This document shows, in pieces, positions 25,848-34,168 of a DNA stretch of 40,694 nt. Location: positions 1 to 40,694 of the forward strand of contig JAJSAI010000012.1 in the NCBI GenBank assembly GCA_024274695.1, given 5' to 3'. Source of the DNA: an archaeon. Its GTDB lineage: Archaea; B1Sed10-29; JAJSAI01. Each line of letters opens with the position of its first letter. The stretch's first letter is position 1. A program made the translations under genes and the position numbers. The notes below the pieces were generated by a model, which did not search any database, was not told the origin of the DNA, and saw only the letters and a program-made list of their open reading frames with translations.

Positions 25848-26981
25848 ATGAGGATAGGCTTCTTCACCGAAACATTCTATCCTCAGTCCAACGGGGTTGT
25901 CACGAGCATAGAGTCTTTCGGAGGAGAGCTCGTAAGAAGAGGGCACAGAGTGCACGTGTTCTGCCCGTTCCAGGGGGATGGGGAGCGGCTGGGAATGAAG
26001 GTTCACGGGTTCCCTTCAGTCACCTTCAAGCCCTATCCTGAGTTCAAGGTCGCGCTCCCGGTGCTGAAAAGGATCCCTGAACTGGATATAGTGCACACCC
26101 ACGGGCCTTTCACGATGGGGTCCCTTGGGCTCGCTGTCGCCAAAAAGAGAAAAATCCACGCCATAAGCACCTTCCACACATTGCTGCCGGAGTACGTTGA
26201 CTACGTGACCAAAATAGACTACCTGAAAGGAGTGCTTGAGAAAGTCATGTGGTCGTACCTCAAGAGGCACTACAGATGGTACGATCTCGTGATCTCCCCG
26301 AGCAATGCGATAAAAAGAATACTGGAAGAGAAAACTGGCCTTGAGAGAATAGAGGTGCTGCCCACTGGGGTTGATGTGAAAAAACTTAAGCCGACGCCCA
26401 GGAAGAAGGCAAGAGAAAAACTGGGGATACCAGAGGAAGAGAACGTCCTGTTGTTCCTGGGAAGGCTCTCCTATGAGAAGAGCATAGATGACGTGATAAG
26501 GGCTGTCAGGGGACACGAGAGTATAACCCTGTACATTGCAGGAAGAGGGCCAGCAGAACCAGACCTTAAGACACTGGCCAGGAAGCTGAGGGTGAAGAAC
26601 GTGAAGTTCCTTGGCTTCGTCCCGGAAGAGGAGAAGGCGCTATACTATTCTGCCGCGGATGCCTTTGTAATGCCCAGCAGGACGGACACGCAGGGTCTTG
26701 TGGTGCTGGAGGCCATGGCGTGTGGTTGTCCTGTCATAGCTGCTGATGCCCTCGCCCTGCCTGAGTTCGTAGACCATGGGAAGAACGGGTACTTGTACGA
26801 TCCGGAAAAACCTGAGGAGATCGCTTCCCTCTTCCTGGAGAACATTACGATGCTCAGGAGGATGAGAAAAACGGCCAGGATGACCGCGGAGGAGTACTCG
26901 GTGGAAGCGCAGACGAGCAAGCTGGAAAAGGTGTATGAAGAGGTACTAGCCTCCCCTGTCAGAATAAGAGGTGGACGCTGA
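25848..26981 (+). CDS. GT4-family glycosyltransferase
   Basis: The 377-residue protein has the GT-B architecture: N-terminal MRIGFFTETFYPQSNGVVTS, linker PTGVDVKKLKP, nucleotide-sugar domain with LLFLGRLSYEKSID, and the C-terminal EX7E-like region DTQGLVVLEAMACGCPVIAA. It is close in form to mono/diglucosyl-diacylglycerol synthases and similar GT4 enzymes. The ATG at 25848 is chosen because GGGTGA ends 6 nt upstream; a GTG at 25839 is an alternative. It overlaps the convergent GT2 gene by 36 nt. Confidence 0.92.
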   Translation: MRIGFFTETFYPQSNGVVTSIESFGGELVRRGHRVHVFCPFQGDGERLGMKVHGFPSVTFKPYPEFKVALPVLKRIPELDIVHTHGPFTMGSLGLAVAKKRKIHAISTFHTLLPEYVDYVTKIDYLKGVLEKVMWSYLKRHYRWYDLVISPSNAIKRILEEKTGLERIEVLPTGVDVKKLKPTPRKKAREKLGIPEEENVLLFLGRLSYEKSIDDVIRAVRGHESITLYIAGRGPAEPDLKTLARKLRVKNVKFLGFVPEEEKALYYSAADAFVMPSRTDTQGLVVLEAMACGCPVIAADALALPEFVDHGKNGYLYDPEKPEEIASLFLENITMLRRMRKTARMTAEEYSVEAQTSKLEKVYEEVLASPVRIRGGR

Positions 26982-27644
26982 CTTCAGAAGGTATACTTCA
27001 AGGTATGCCTTCCAGAACTTTAGGGTCATTCGGAGGTAGCCGTTCTTATTGAACCTCCGGGTGCTGGAGAACACGACAAGCTTCGGATCCCAGACCACTC
27101 TCCCGTACTTTCTCGCCCTGTTACCCAGCTCGTTGTCCTCAAGGGCCATAAGGCCTGGTCTGAATCCTCCCATTTTAAGGAACGTTCTTTTCCGGAAGAT
27201 CATGTTAGGCCCTTGGAACTGGTAGAACCCGAAAGCTGCGGTGATCCTCGGGAAAAGGTTCGCGGTCAGCAGGTACATGATCTCGTGCTTTAATCCGTCT
27301 TCCAGGGGGCGCAGGGGACCGCTGGCCGCCACGGTCTCAGGGTCAGAGAAGATTCTGCGGACCCTTTCAACCCATCCTTTTCCCAGCACCGCGTCAGCGT
27401 CAACAAAGCATAGGATGTCTCCTTTCGCTTTCTCCGCTCCCTTGTTCCTGGCAGGACCTGCTCCCCTCGGTTTTTGTAGTAGTACTCTTGCCCCGTACTC
27501 TCTCGCGATTTCCCTGGTGCGGTCCTTACTGTAGGCGTCAACGACTATGACCTCGGCGTCCGGCGCCTGAGCCCTTATTTCTTCCAGGCACGCGCTTACG
27601 TGCTCTTCCTCGTTCATGGTTGGTATTATAAAAGAGAGTTTCAC
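26946..27644 (-). CDS. GT2-family glycosyltransferase
   Basis: The 232-residue protein has the GT-A fold pattern: SFIIPTMNEEEHV, VIVVDAYSKDRT, GPARNKGAEKAKGD, the metal-binding D-x-D at VDADAV (D82, D84) and ALEDNELGNRARK as the acceptor/base motif. It adds a sugar to a lipid or protein glycan acceptor. It lacks membrane helices, unlike polyprenyl-phosphate GT2s. Its ATG overlaps the stop of the upstream GT4 gene (ATGA), so the two are coupled. Confidence 0.9.
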   Translation of the reverse strand: MKLSFIIPTMNEEEHVSACLEEIRAQAPDAEVIVVDAYSKDRTREIAREYGARVLLQKPRGAGPARNKGAEKAKGDILCFVDADAVLGKGWVERVRRIFSDPETVAASGPLRPLEDGLKHEIMYLLTANLFPRITAAFGFYQFQGPNMIFRKRTFLKMGGFRPGLMALEDNELGNRARKYGRVVWDPKLVVFSSTRRFNKNGYLRMTLKFWKAYLEVYLLKSASTSYSDRGG

Positions 27645-28804
27645 CCGAGCACCTCTTTATAGAAGCTGAAGGTCTTGTCCGCGATTATGTTCCACTCAAA
27701 CTTTTCCTCCGCGATTCTCCTGCTCTCCGCGCCCATCCTCCTGCGGAGGCTCTTGTCTGACAAGAGGGTGTTAATGTAACGCACCATTGAGTCAACGTCC
27801 CTCATCCTGAACACGTACCCGTTCCTCTCGTGCTCCACGATTTCAGGGTTCCCTCCCGCGTTGCTGGCTACGAGGGGAACCCCACAGGCCAGTGCTTCAA
27901 GCAGGGATATTGGCAGAACCTCCCAGAGGGATGGGAGAACGTAAACGTCACTCGCAGAATAGAGCGCGGGAAGCCTTTCTTCCGGGACGAACCCTGTGAA
28001 CTTGACGTTCTCCTGCAGGCCAAGTTTTCTGACCATCTTCTCAAGGACGGGCTTTGATTTTCCTTTCCCTGTGATCAGAAGAACCGTGCTCGGATGCTCC
28101 TGAAGTATTTCAGGCATCCCCCGGAGCAGGTACTCTACTCCTTTCTGTTTTATGAGCCGTCCTAAGAAGAGTATCACGTTATCATAACCTGAAGCGAGTT
28201 CTTCCCTCATCCCATCATCAACTGGTCTGAAGAAGGAGGTGTCAACACCATTGTGTATCACGGTTATCTTGGACTCGTCCACCTCGGGGTAGTGGGTTAT
28301 GTCTTCCTTCACGGCGTGACTCACTGCTATTATGTTGTCAGCCTCCCCTAAGACCTTGGCCCCGTGAAGCCTATCAAACAGCGTGCCTATAACGCTTATG
28401 GCAGGGGAGATACCCAAAGGCCTCTGGTTGTGGAGGGTCATGAAAAACTTTTTCCCGTTCGCGTGAGCATGCTTTCGGCAGTACGAGAAGTCAGGGAACC
28501 ATCTCCCGTGCAAGTGGAACGCCTGAAAATCAAACTCCGCGTCTATTTCCTTTATTCTCTTCTTGGCTTCGGGTGCAAGTGTCAGAGGTGGAGGGTATAT
28601 GAGAGGCGCTTTTATGAACTTTGCCCGGACCCGGTGAACATGCATTCCTTCCACGTTTTCCTCCACATCAGTCCCGTCCAGGCGGGACGTGAGAACGTGC
28701 ACTTCCATTCTCTTAGCGAGCCTTCTTCCAAGCTCGTACATGTGCTTTTCTACGCCGCCCGTGTAGGGATAAAAAAAGGCGTTGACGAGACAGACCCTCA
28801 TCAT
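27641..28804 (-). CDS. GT4-family glycosyltransferase
   Basis: The 387-residue GT-B enzyme has NAFFYPYTGGVEKHMYELG at the N-terminus, VIHNGVDTSFFRP, ILFLGRLIKQKGVEYLLRG and the C-terminal LPSLWEVLPISLLEALACG with AGGNPEIVEHERNGY. It is of the PimB/WecA-cluster-like GT4 type; donor and acceptor are unknown. Two Met codons in tandem start the gene and either may be used. It lies 7 nt after the tail-anchored coiled-coil gene and is coupled to the GT2 gene. Confidence 0.92.
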   Translation of the reverse strand: MMRVCLVNAFFYPYTGGVEKHMYELGRRLAKRMEVHVLTSRLDGTDVEENVEGMHVHRVRAKFIKAPLIYPPPLTLAPEAKKRIKEIDAEFDFQAFHLHGRWFPDFSYCRKHAHANGKKFFMTLHNQRPLGISPAISVIGTLFDRLHGAKVLGEADNIIAVSHAVKEDITHYPEVDESKITVIHNGVDTSFFRPVDDGMREELASGYDNVILFLGRLIKQKGVEYLLRGMPEILQEHPSTVLLITGKGKSKPVLEKMVRKLGLQENVKFTGFVPEERLPALYSASDVYVLPSLWEVLPISLLEALACGVPLVASNAGGNPEIVEHERNGYVFRMRDVDSMVRYINTLLSDKSLRRRMGAESRRIAEEKFEWNIIADKTFSFYKEVLG

Positions 28805-28811
28805 AACCGGT

Positions 28812-29642
28812 TCACCATCCTAGAGCGTATCTTATTATGGAGTATATGAACGCGAGTATTATTAGTATGAACAGCAGCTTGAAGAAGAACTGGGGGACTT
28901 CAAGCGGCTGGTACTTCCTCACAACAGTTACCTTTCTACCGGAGGCCGCTGCAGCCCCGCTCCTTCCCCCACCCCCGTTATCGGGGCCTGGAGGTTCGGG
29001 TCCTGGGGGTTCAGGTTCTGGGCCTGGGCCGGGAGGTTCTGGCTCGGGCTTGTTCTTATCTTCGTCTCGCTTTTTCCGGGACTTTAAAGGCTTTGCTTCC
29101 ACCAGCCTGGCCAGCAGACCCTCTTGAGCCAGCCACTGGAGCGTGTTTTCAAGGGCCTTCCTCGCCTCCTCAGACCCTGCGGGTATCGGGATCCATGCCT
29201 TGACGATCTCGTACTTCCTCTCTTTTCTTTCGCCTTTTTCTGTCTCTCTCAACAGTTCAACAGAAGCGCCGCGAATGTTGAGCTCGTTAAACTTTTCCTT
29301 AATCCGCTCGAAAACAGACGGGGGCATTAAAACGACGTAATACTTCTGCCCTTCTCTCTTGACAGTGATCTTTTTCAGGAAAGTCTGCATTTCCTTGGAG
29401 TGTTTTTCAGGCAAGAATTCTGAAAAGCGCACGCCCGTGCTAAGGCCCTGCGAGTGATAGTATTCATAAACTCTTTTCCTGAATTCTTTTGACTCTGATT
29501 CAAGGTTCTCCAGTTCCACCCCAAACTGCTTCTTCCATTCCGCGAGCTTTTTCTCAAGAGTCTTCCTTCTCTCGTATCTTTTCCTGAGAGTTTCCCTCAC
29601 ATCAGCAGAGGGACCTTTGGAGATTGTTTTTTTCTTTACCAT
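28812..29642 (-). CDS. Unknown tail-anchored protein with coiled coil and Pro/Gly repeat linker
   Basis: The 276-residue protein has a basic coiled-coil N-terminus (about 15-60), a mixed alpha/beta domain (about 75-180), a Lys/Arg-rich stretch, a low-complexity linker of repeated PEPEPPGP/GPEPPGP units (about 197-222), GGGG, then a single C-terminal membrane helix (about 250-272). No family is recognised. It is the first gene of the leftward glycosyltransferase operon. A palindromic TTTAAA at 29667-29672 lies about 27 nt from its ATG. Confidence 0.75.
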   Translation of the reverse strand: MVKKKTISKGPSADVRETLRKRYERRKTLEKKLAEWKKQFGVELENLESESKEFRKRVYEYYHSQGLSTGVRFSEFLPEKHSKEMQTFLKKITVKREGQKYYVVLMPPSVFERIKEKFNELNIRGASVELLRETEKGERKERKYEIVKAWIPIPAGSEEARKALENTLQWLAQEGLLARLVEAKPLKSRKKRDEDKNKPEPEPPGPGPEPEPPGPEPPGPDNGGGGRSGAAAASGRKVTVVRKYQPLEVPQFFFKLLFILIILAFIYSIIRYALGW

Positions 29643-29666
29643 CAGCTTTTAATACAAAGTTCGTCC

Positions 29667-29672
29667 TTTAAA
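29667..29672. promoter_or_regulatory. Shared divergent TATA box (TTTAAA)
   Basis: It lies between the ATGs at 29642 (minus, 27 nt away) and 29705 (plus, 35 nt away). It is palindromic and the best TATA candidate for both. The right-hand transcript would have a leader of about 8 nt. Confidence 0.45.
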
Positions 29673-29704
29673 ACTCTTGGGGGAGACCCCTGGGAGATGG
29701 CAGC

Positions 29705-30028
29705 ATGAACGAACTGCAGGAGTTAACAAAGTCCCTGATGCACAGGTCAAGAGCGTGTTACCTTACCATAATGGGCAACCAGAGGATCCACGCTTATTCT
29801 ATGATAGCTGGCTTGGCCGACCTTGAGTCCAGACTCTACGCTTGGAACATGGGGTACCTGGCGAAGAATGTTGAAAAAGCGATAGATACGTGCGAGAGAT
29901 GCATTAAGACAACCCTTCTCACAGGAAGATGCTATAAGTGCTCAAGAGCACTAATAGAAGAGATAGACAGGGAAGTATCCCAGATTCCTCCGTCCAAGTG
30001 GGAACACATGAAAATGAGTGAAGAGTGA
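29705..30028 (+). CDS. Unknown protein with CxxC-x9-CxxC zinc motif
   Basis: The 107-residue, mostly helical protein has Cys at 63, 66, 76 and 79 (CERC...CYKC), a likely structural zinc site. There is no membrane segment. No family is recognised. The cation exchanger gene starts on the base right after its stop codon, so the two are very probably cotranslated and functionally connected. Confidence 0.75.
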   Translation: MNELQELTKSLMHRSRACYLTIMGNQRIHAYSMIAGLADLESRLYAWNMGYLAKNVEKAIDTCERCIKTTLLTGRCYKCSRALIEEIDREVSQIPPSKWEHMKMSEE

Positions 30029-30985
30029 ATGCTGGGACACGCGGTCCTGTTTGCGCTGGGCGCGTTAGGTGTTTTCGCGTTCAGTAGCCTGGTCATACGC
30101 GAGGCATCAAAGGTTGCGGAGATGCTGGGCAGGAGTCTTGCGGCGGTCGGTTTTTTGCTCTTGGCCGTGAGCACTAGCCTGCCCGAGCTTCTCGTGAACG
30201 TGTTCACCGCGGCAGAAGGCCAGGTCATGGTCGGGATAGGTAATGTTATCGGCTCCAACATCGCTAACATCTGTTTAGTGTTCGGCATAGCGGCTGTCAT
30301 AGCCAGGGTCAGGGTGCCGTACGAGTCACTGGTGACCAACGCGGAGATCCTTCTTTTTATTTCCGTAGCCCCCTTGACATTACTGCCGGTGCAGTCAAGC
30401 GTGCTGGCTACCGGGATAGTCCTCTTATCCGCGTTCAACGTGTACGTGTACTACATACTCTCCAGGGAAAAGAAAACCGCAGTGTACTACCTTCACGTGC
30501 CGGAAGGGGACATGAGGGAAGTGCACGTGCGCGAGAGAGCAGAGCTCGCTCCAGTCGCATTATTCCTGGTAGGAGTGGCGGGCACAGTACTCTCCAGCAG
30601 GATTCTGGTAGACCACGGGCTCGCGATCGTGCAGGAGTTGGGCGTGCTGCCATCGTTTTTCGGGGCGACGGCCATCGCGGTAAGCACAAGCCTGCCTGAA
30701 ATAGTTATAGACACGCGGGCAATCAGAAGGGGAATGACAAGCCTTGCTGTCGGGGATATTCTCGGAAGCTGCGTGGTTAACATGAGTCTCGTTCTGGGCG
30801 TAAGCCTGCTAATCGGGAAGAGTGTTCAGGGAGCTATCCTCACTCCGCTGCTAGTAATGTCAATGGTGCCTCCAGTAATACTCTGGTATTCCCTGGTCAA
30901 GCACGAGGGCGTTCCAAGGAACGTTGGACTCGTGCTTCTCGGGTACTATGCCCTGTTCCTGGCGAGGCAGTTCTCCTGGGCTTGA
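30029..30985 (+). CDS. Na+/Ca2+ exchanger family protein (CaCA, YrbG-like)
   Basis: The 318-residue membrane protein shows the duplicated alpha-repeat of calcium/cation antiporters: AVSTSLPELLVNVFTAA with GNVIGSNIAN in the first half, AVSTSLPEIVIDTRAI with GDILGSCVVN in the second. The acidic residues in SLPE coordinate the cation. About ten helices. It should export Ca2+ (or another cation) in exchange for Na+ or H+. Its ATG abuts the stop of the zinc-motif gene. Confidence 0.92.
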   Translation: MLGHAVLFALGALGVFAFSSLVIREASKVAEMLGRSLAAVGFLLLAVSTSLPELLVNVFTAAEGQVMVGIGNVIGSNIANICLVFGIAAVIARVRVPYESLVTNAEILLFISVAPLTLLPVQSSVLATGIVLLSAFNVYVYYILSREKKTAVYYLHVPEGDMREVHVRERAELAPVALFLVGVAGTVLSSRILVDHGLAIVQELGVLPSFFGATAIAVSTSLPEIVIDTRAIRRGMTSLAVGDILGSCVVNMSLVLGVSLLIGKSVQGAILTPLLVMSMVPPVILWYSLVKHEGVPRNVGLVLLGYYALFLARQFSWA

Positions 30986-31033
30986 GGCACGGCCGAGGTA
31001 ATGCTTTAAAACCCTAACGCTGTTGTTTATCCC

Positions 31034-31330
31034 ATGGAAAGTGATGTGATCCTGCTGGCGGCAGTCAACCTATTCCTTTTGATCATACTCCTGGTGACCG
31101 TCAGAAAGTACCTGGGCCTAAAGCCGACTGAACAACCGAAGGCAGTTCACACGAGCAAGCTGGAGAGGATAAAGAGAGTCATCTCAGAACCTGAAGAAGA
31201 AGACAACTTGAAAGCGTTCGTTCTCGGTATGATCGCCGCGGGCAAGACCGATGAGGAGATCGTCTCAGCCCTCCGGAACAAGGGGCTTAGGGAAAGGGAT
31301 ATTAGGAGCCTGCTGGAGGAGACCGAATGA
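31034..31330 (+). CDS. Unknown single-span membrane protein
   Basis: The 98-residue protein has an N-terminal membrane helix (about 5-24), a basic stretch, and a C-terminal helical domain (about 58-97: FVLGMIAAGKTDEEIVSALR then NKGLRERDIRSLLEE) resembling small three-helix UBA-like or SHOCT-like modules. TATA GCTTTAAAA is centred about 27 nt upstream (leaderless). Its stop overlaps the start of the cPGS-like GTPase gene (ATGA), so the two are coupled. Confidence 0.72.
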   Translation: MESDVILLAAVNLFLLIILLVTVRKYLGLKPTEQPKAVHTSKLERIKRVISEPEEEDNLKAFVLGMIAAGKTDEEIVSALRNKGLRERDIRSLLEETE

Positions 31331-32649
31331 AGAAAAAGAGGAATGTTCTGATACTCGGGGCGGCTGGAAGAGATTTCCACAACTTCCTGGTGTTCTACAA
31401 GAACAACCCGAGGTACAGAGTAGTCTGTTTTACAGCAACCCAAATCCCTTTCATAGAAGACAGGATTTTTCCGAAGGAACTCGCTGGGAAAGGATACCCT
31501 CGAGGAATACCAATATACCCTGAGTCAGAGATGCCCCGGATAATAAAGGAAAAGAAAGTGGACGAGGTCGTGTTCTCTTACAGTGACGTGTCTCACGAGT
31601 ACGTCATGCACAAGGCGTCAGAAGCAGAAGCGGCTGGAGCGAGTTTTGTGCTGCTCGGCCCGAACGACACCATGCTGAAGAGCAGAAAACCCGTGATAGC
31701 CGTGACCGCTGCGCGCACGGGGAGTGGTAAGAGCCCTGTCACCAGGGCAGTGTGCACGATCCTGGAAAAGAAGGGCAAGAAACCGGTCATAATCAGGCAC
31801 CCGATGCCCTACGGTAACCTCAGCAGGCAGGCAGTGCAGAGGTTTGAAACAGAACAGGATCTGGAGCTGGCCAACGCAACTATAGAGGAAAGGGAGGAGT
31901 ACGAGCAACACCTTAACGAGGGAAGAGTAGTATACGCAGGGATAGACTACAAGAGGATCCTGAGGGCTGCTGAGAAAGAGGCTGACTTCATAGTATGGGA
32001 CGGTGGCAACAATGACTTTCCATTCGTGCGCCCGGACCTGATGATAACCGTCGTGGACCCGCTTAGGCCGGGCCACGAGCTAAAGTACCATCCTGGAGAA
32101 ACGTGCGTGAGAATGGCTGACGTGATAGTCATAAACAAGGAGAACACGGCCCCGAAACGGAATATCACAAGGGTAAGAAAAAACGTGAAAAAGATCAACC
32201 CGGACGCGATTATAATAGACGCGGAATCAAGGATATCCGTTGACAATCCTCAGGTAATAGCCGGAGGAAAAAGGGTGCTCGTGATAGAAGACGGGCCTTC
32301 AATAACTCATGGAGGAATGCCTTACGGGGCAGGGTACGTTGCCGCCAAAGAGTTCAGGTGCAAGATAGTGAACCCGAAGAAGAAGGTCAAGGGGAGCATA
32401 AAGAAAGCATACCAAAAGTACCCACACATCGGCCCAGTGCTCCCAGCCCTTGGGTACAGCCAACAGCAGCTGCTGGAACTGGAGCAGACGATAAACAGGA
32501 TAGACTGCGACGCAGTGATAATAGCCACTCCCGTGGACCTTAGGAAAATCATCTGGATAGACCAGCCTAGCGTGCACGTGTTCTACAGGATAAAAGAAAT
32601 AGGACGGCCTACACTAAAAGAGGTTATAGAAAAAAAGTTCAGACTCTGA
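31327..32649 (+). CDS. Cyclic 2,3-diphosphoglycerate synthetase-like P-loop protein
   Basis: The 440-residue protein has an N-terminal Rossmann-like domain (VLILGAAGRDFHNFLVFY), then a P-loop domain with AARTGSGKSP (about 128-137), IIRHPMPYGNL and DGGNNDFPF. This matches a family widely annotated as cyclic 2,3-diphosphoglycerate synthetase or GTPase. True cPGS makes a thermoprotectant in some methanogens; family members in other archaea may do something else. Translationally coupled to the small membrane protein upstream. Confidence 0.85.
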   Translation: MKKKRNVLILGAAGRDFHNFLVFYKNNPRYRVVCFTATQIPFIEDRIFPKELAGKGYPRGIPIYPESEMPRIIKEKKVDEVVFSYSDVSHEYVMHKASEAEAAGASFVLLGPNDTMLKSRKPVIAVTAARTGSGKSPVTRAVCTILEKKGKKPVIIRHPMPYGNLSRQAVQRFETEQDLELANATIEEREEYEQHLNEGRVVYAGIDYKRILRAAEKEADFIVWDGGNNDFPFVRPDLMITVVDPLRPGHELKYHPGETCVRMADVIVINKENTAPKRNITRVRKNVKKINPDAIIIDAESRISVDNPQVIAGGKRVLVIEDGPSITHGGMPYGAGYVAAKEFRCKIVNPKKKVKGSIKKAYQKYPHIGPVLPALGYSQQQLLELEQTINRIDCDAVIIATPVDLRKIIWIDQPSVHVFYRIKEIGRPTLKEVIEKKFRL

Positions 32650-32676
32650 GCCTCCGGGCTGAGAGCCAGAAGAAGG

Positions 32677-32895
32677 TCAGAACAGTTTTTTCAGCCTGAC
32701 GTCAAGGTATGCTGCGATTTTCACAGCTTCCTCGTCAACCTCTTCTTTTCCTGAGTATTCTCTTATCTTTTCCGCGCCCTCAAGTATGTCCTGGCACAGA
32801 CTGTCCAGCGTGCTCGCCATAAGCCTGACCGCGTCCTCCGAGATTTTTATCCCCTTTTCTTCAGCATGCTTTCTGACCAGTTCCTCAGCGCGCAT
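32677..32895 (-). CDS. Histone-fold protein with acidic loop 2
   Basis: The 72-residue protein from the ATG at 32895 has the size and helix pattern of archaeal histones: short helix (RAEELVRKHAEEKG), ISEDA loop, long helix (VRLMASTLDSLCQDILEGAE), loop KEEVD, short helix (EEAVKIAAYLD), then basic KKLF. The usual DNA-contacting RKT of loop 2 is replaced by acidic residues, so it may be a TAF-like or non-wrapping histone-fold protein. GGAG in the end of the PRC-barrel gene serves as its ribosome site; a longer TTG start is less likely. Confidence 0.65.
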   Translation of the reverse strand: MRAEELVRKHAEEKGIKISEDAVRLMASTLDSLCQDILEGAEKIREYSGKEEVDEEAVKIAAYLDVRLKKLF

Positions 32896-32902
32896 CTTCC
32901 AT

Positions 32903-33142
32903 TCACTCCTTTCCGACGATAACAATGTCCCTGACCGCTTTTACTCTCTTGTATAGGATGCTCTTCTGCTTAAGTATCTTGGGCAGTTCTTCCTTGGTCA
33001 GGCTTGCTCTCAAGGGCTCTGTGGTTATCCTGACGACCTCTCCTGTCTCAAGATTGAGTATAAGGTCATTAACCTTGCCCAGGTACTTGCCGCTGGCATC
33101 GTATATATCCAGCCCGTACATCTTAGAAGCGCGTATTGTCAT
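32903..33142 (-). CDS. PRC-barrel domain protein
   Basis: The 79-residue protein is a single PRC-barrel: ASKMYGLDIYDASGKYLGKV, then NDLILNLETGEVVRI and a C-terminal strand VRDIVIVGK. Stand-alone PRC-barrels are common in archaea and have been linked to ribosome maturation factors and to cell-division proteins (CdpB family). A GGGAGGT site precedes the ATG; TATA TTTTTTATA near 33184-33192. It is upstream of the histone-fold gene with 7 nt between them. Confidence 0.88.
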   Translation of the reverse strand: MTIRASKMYGLDIYDASGKYLGKVNDLILNLETGEVVRITTEPLRASLTKEELPKILKQKSILYKRVKAVRDIVIVGKE

Positions 33143-33239
33143 AATTTTGACCTCCCTTGAACGCTAAAAGAAAGAAGGTGGGGTATAAAAAAGTTACGCC
33201 GACAGGCTTTTATTACGAGCAAGCCTTTCATTCTCTCGG

Positions 33240-34163
33240 ATGAAGTTTGAGGAGTACTACGAGCTCCTGGAGCTCGGCTCGGGAGACAGGGTCCTGGTCA
33301 CTGGAGACAATTCCCTTTTCCTGGCGCTTTACATTGCGGGAAGGGCAAGAGAAGAGGGAAAAGAGGTCATCACCAGAGCACTCCTCGGCCCGGGCTCTAA
33401 GGCGATTTCAATAAGAGAGGCTCTTGAGCACGAGAAAGAGAGTTACTCAGAGTACTATCAGACGCTGAAGAAGGGTATTGTGAACACCTCTTTTGGGAGA
33501 CACGGGCTCTTGGAGCAGATTCCCACAACCCTGTTCTCAAGGGTCGTGCTCGAGTACGAGAAGTGGGATTTCACGGTCTTCGCTGACCACCTCAAAAAAT
33601 TGTACGAGCTCTGCTCTGACGACGCCGTCCTCGTTATCAAAGACGGGCTGGACGTGTTCAGGATGCTCAAGGAAAAAGAAAAAAAAGTGTTCAGAACAGT
33701 GGAGGCCCCCCTAAGCTTTAGGGAGTACCTGAACAAAATGGGCCTGGAAGTGCTATTACAAGACCTGAAAGAAGGAGATGGGATAATAAAAGCGAGGATA
33801 GGGCTGAAGCTCAAGCAGGCTCCCAAAAACTTTAGCATTATGCCCGAGAAGGAGTGGGCTGAGAACATTGTCGCAGGAGTGGGGCAAGTGGCCCTTGCGT
33901 GCACTCCCGCCAACTTCGTCATCAAGAAGGATGATTACTATCACGTGATAGTCATGTCCCCCAGGAGGGACAACAAGGCCGTATATCGGGTTAAGTTCCT
34001 TGACTGGGAACAGACCATAGTCAGAGAGGTTCCCGAACTGTTCGCCAAAAATATTTTAATAGTAGTGCTTCCAGTTATTCCCGAGTTTGATAAAGAAATA
34101 CAAGAAAAAGGGCTCATAATAGTAAGCCCTGAAAAAGCGCTGCAACTGTTCAGACAGAGGTGA
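33240..34163 (+). CDS. Unknown 307-residue soluble protein
   Basis: No family is recognised. The N-terminal part has a Rossmann-like start (GSGDRVLVTGDNSLFLALYI). The middle is helical and the C-terminus has strands with NILIVVLPVIPEFDKEI and GLIIVSPEKAL. There is no membrane segment. TATA CTTTTATTA is centred 29 nt before the ATG and no Shine-Dalgarno is present, so it is leaderless. It heads an operon with Hsp20 (5 nt gap), aMBF1 and a site-2 protease, suggesting a stress or proteostasis context. Confidence 0.75.
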   Translation: MKFEEYYELLELGSGDRVLVTGDNSLFLALYIAGRAREEGKEVITRALLGPGSKAISIREALEHEKESYSEYYQTLKKGIVNTSFGRHGLLEQIPTTLFSRVVLEYEKWDFTVFADHLKKLYELCSDDAVLVIKDGLDVFRMLKEKEKKVFRTVEAPLSFREYLNKMGLEVLLQDLKEGDGIIKARIGLKLKQAPKNFSIMPEKEWAENIVAGVGQVALACTPANFVIKKDDYYHVIVMSPRRDNKAVYRVKFLDWEQTIVREVPELFAKNILIVVLPVIPEFDKEIQEKGLIIVSPEKALQLFRQR

Positions 34164-34168
34164 ATTGA

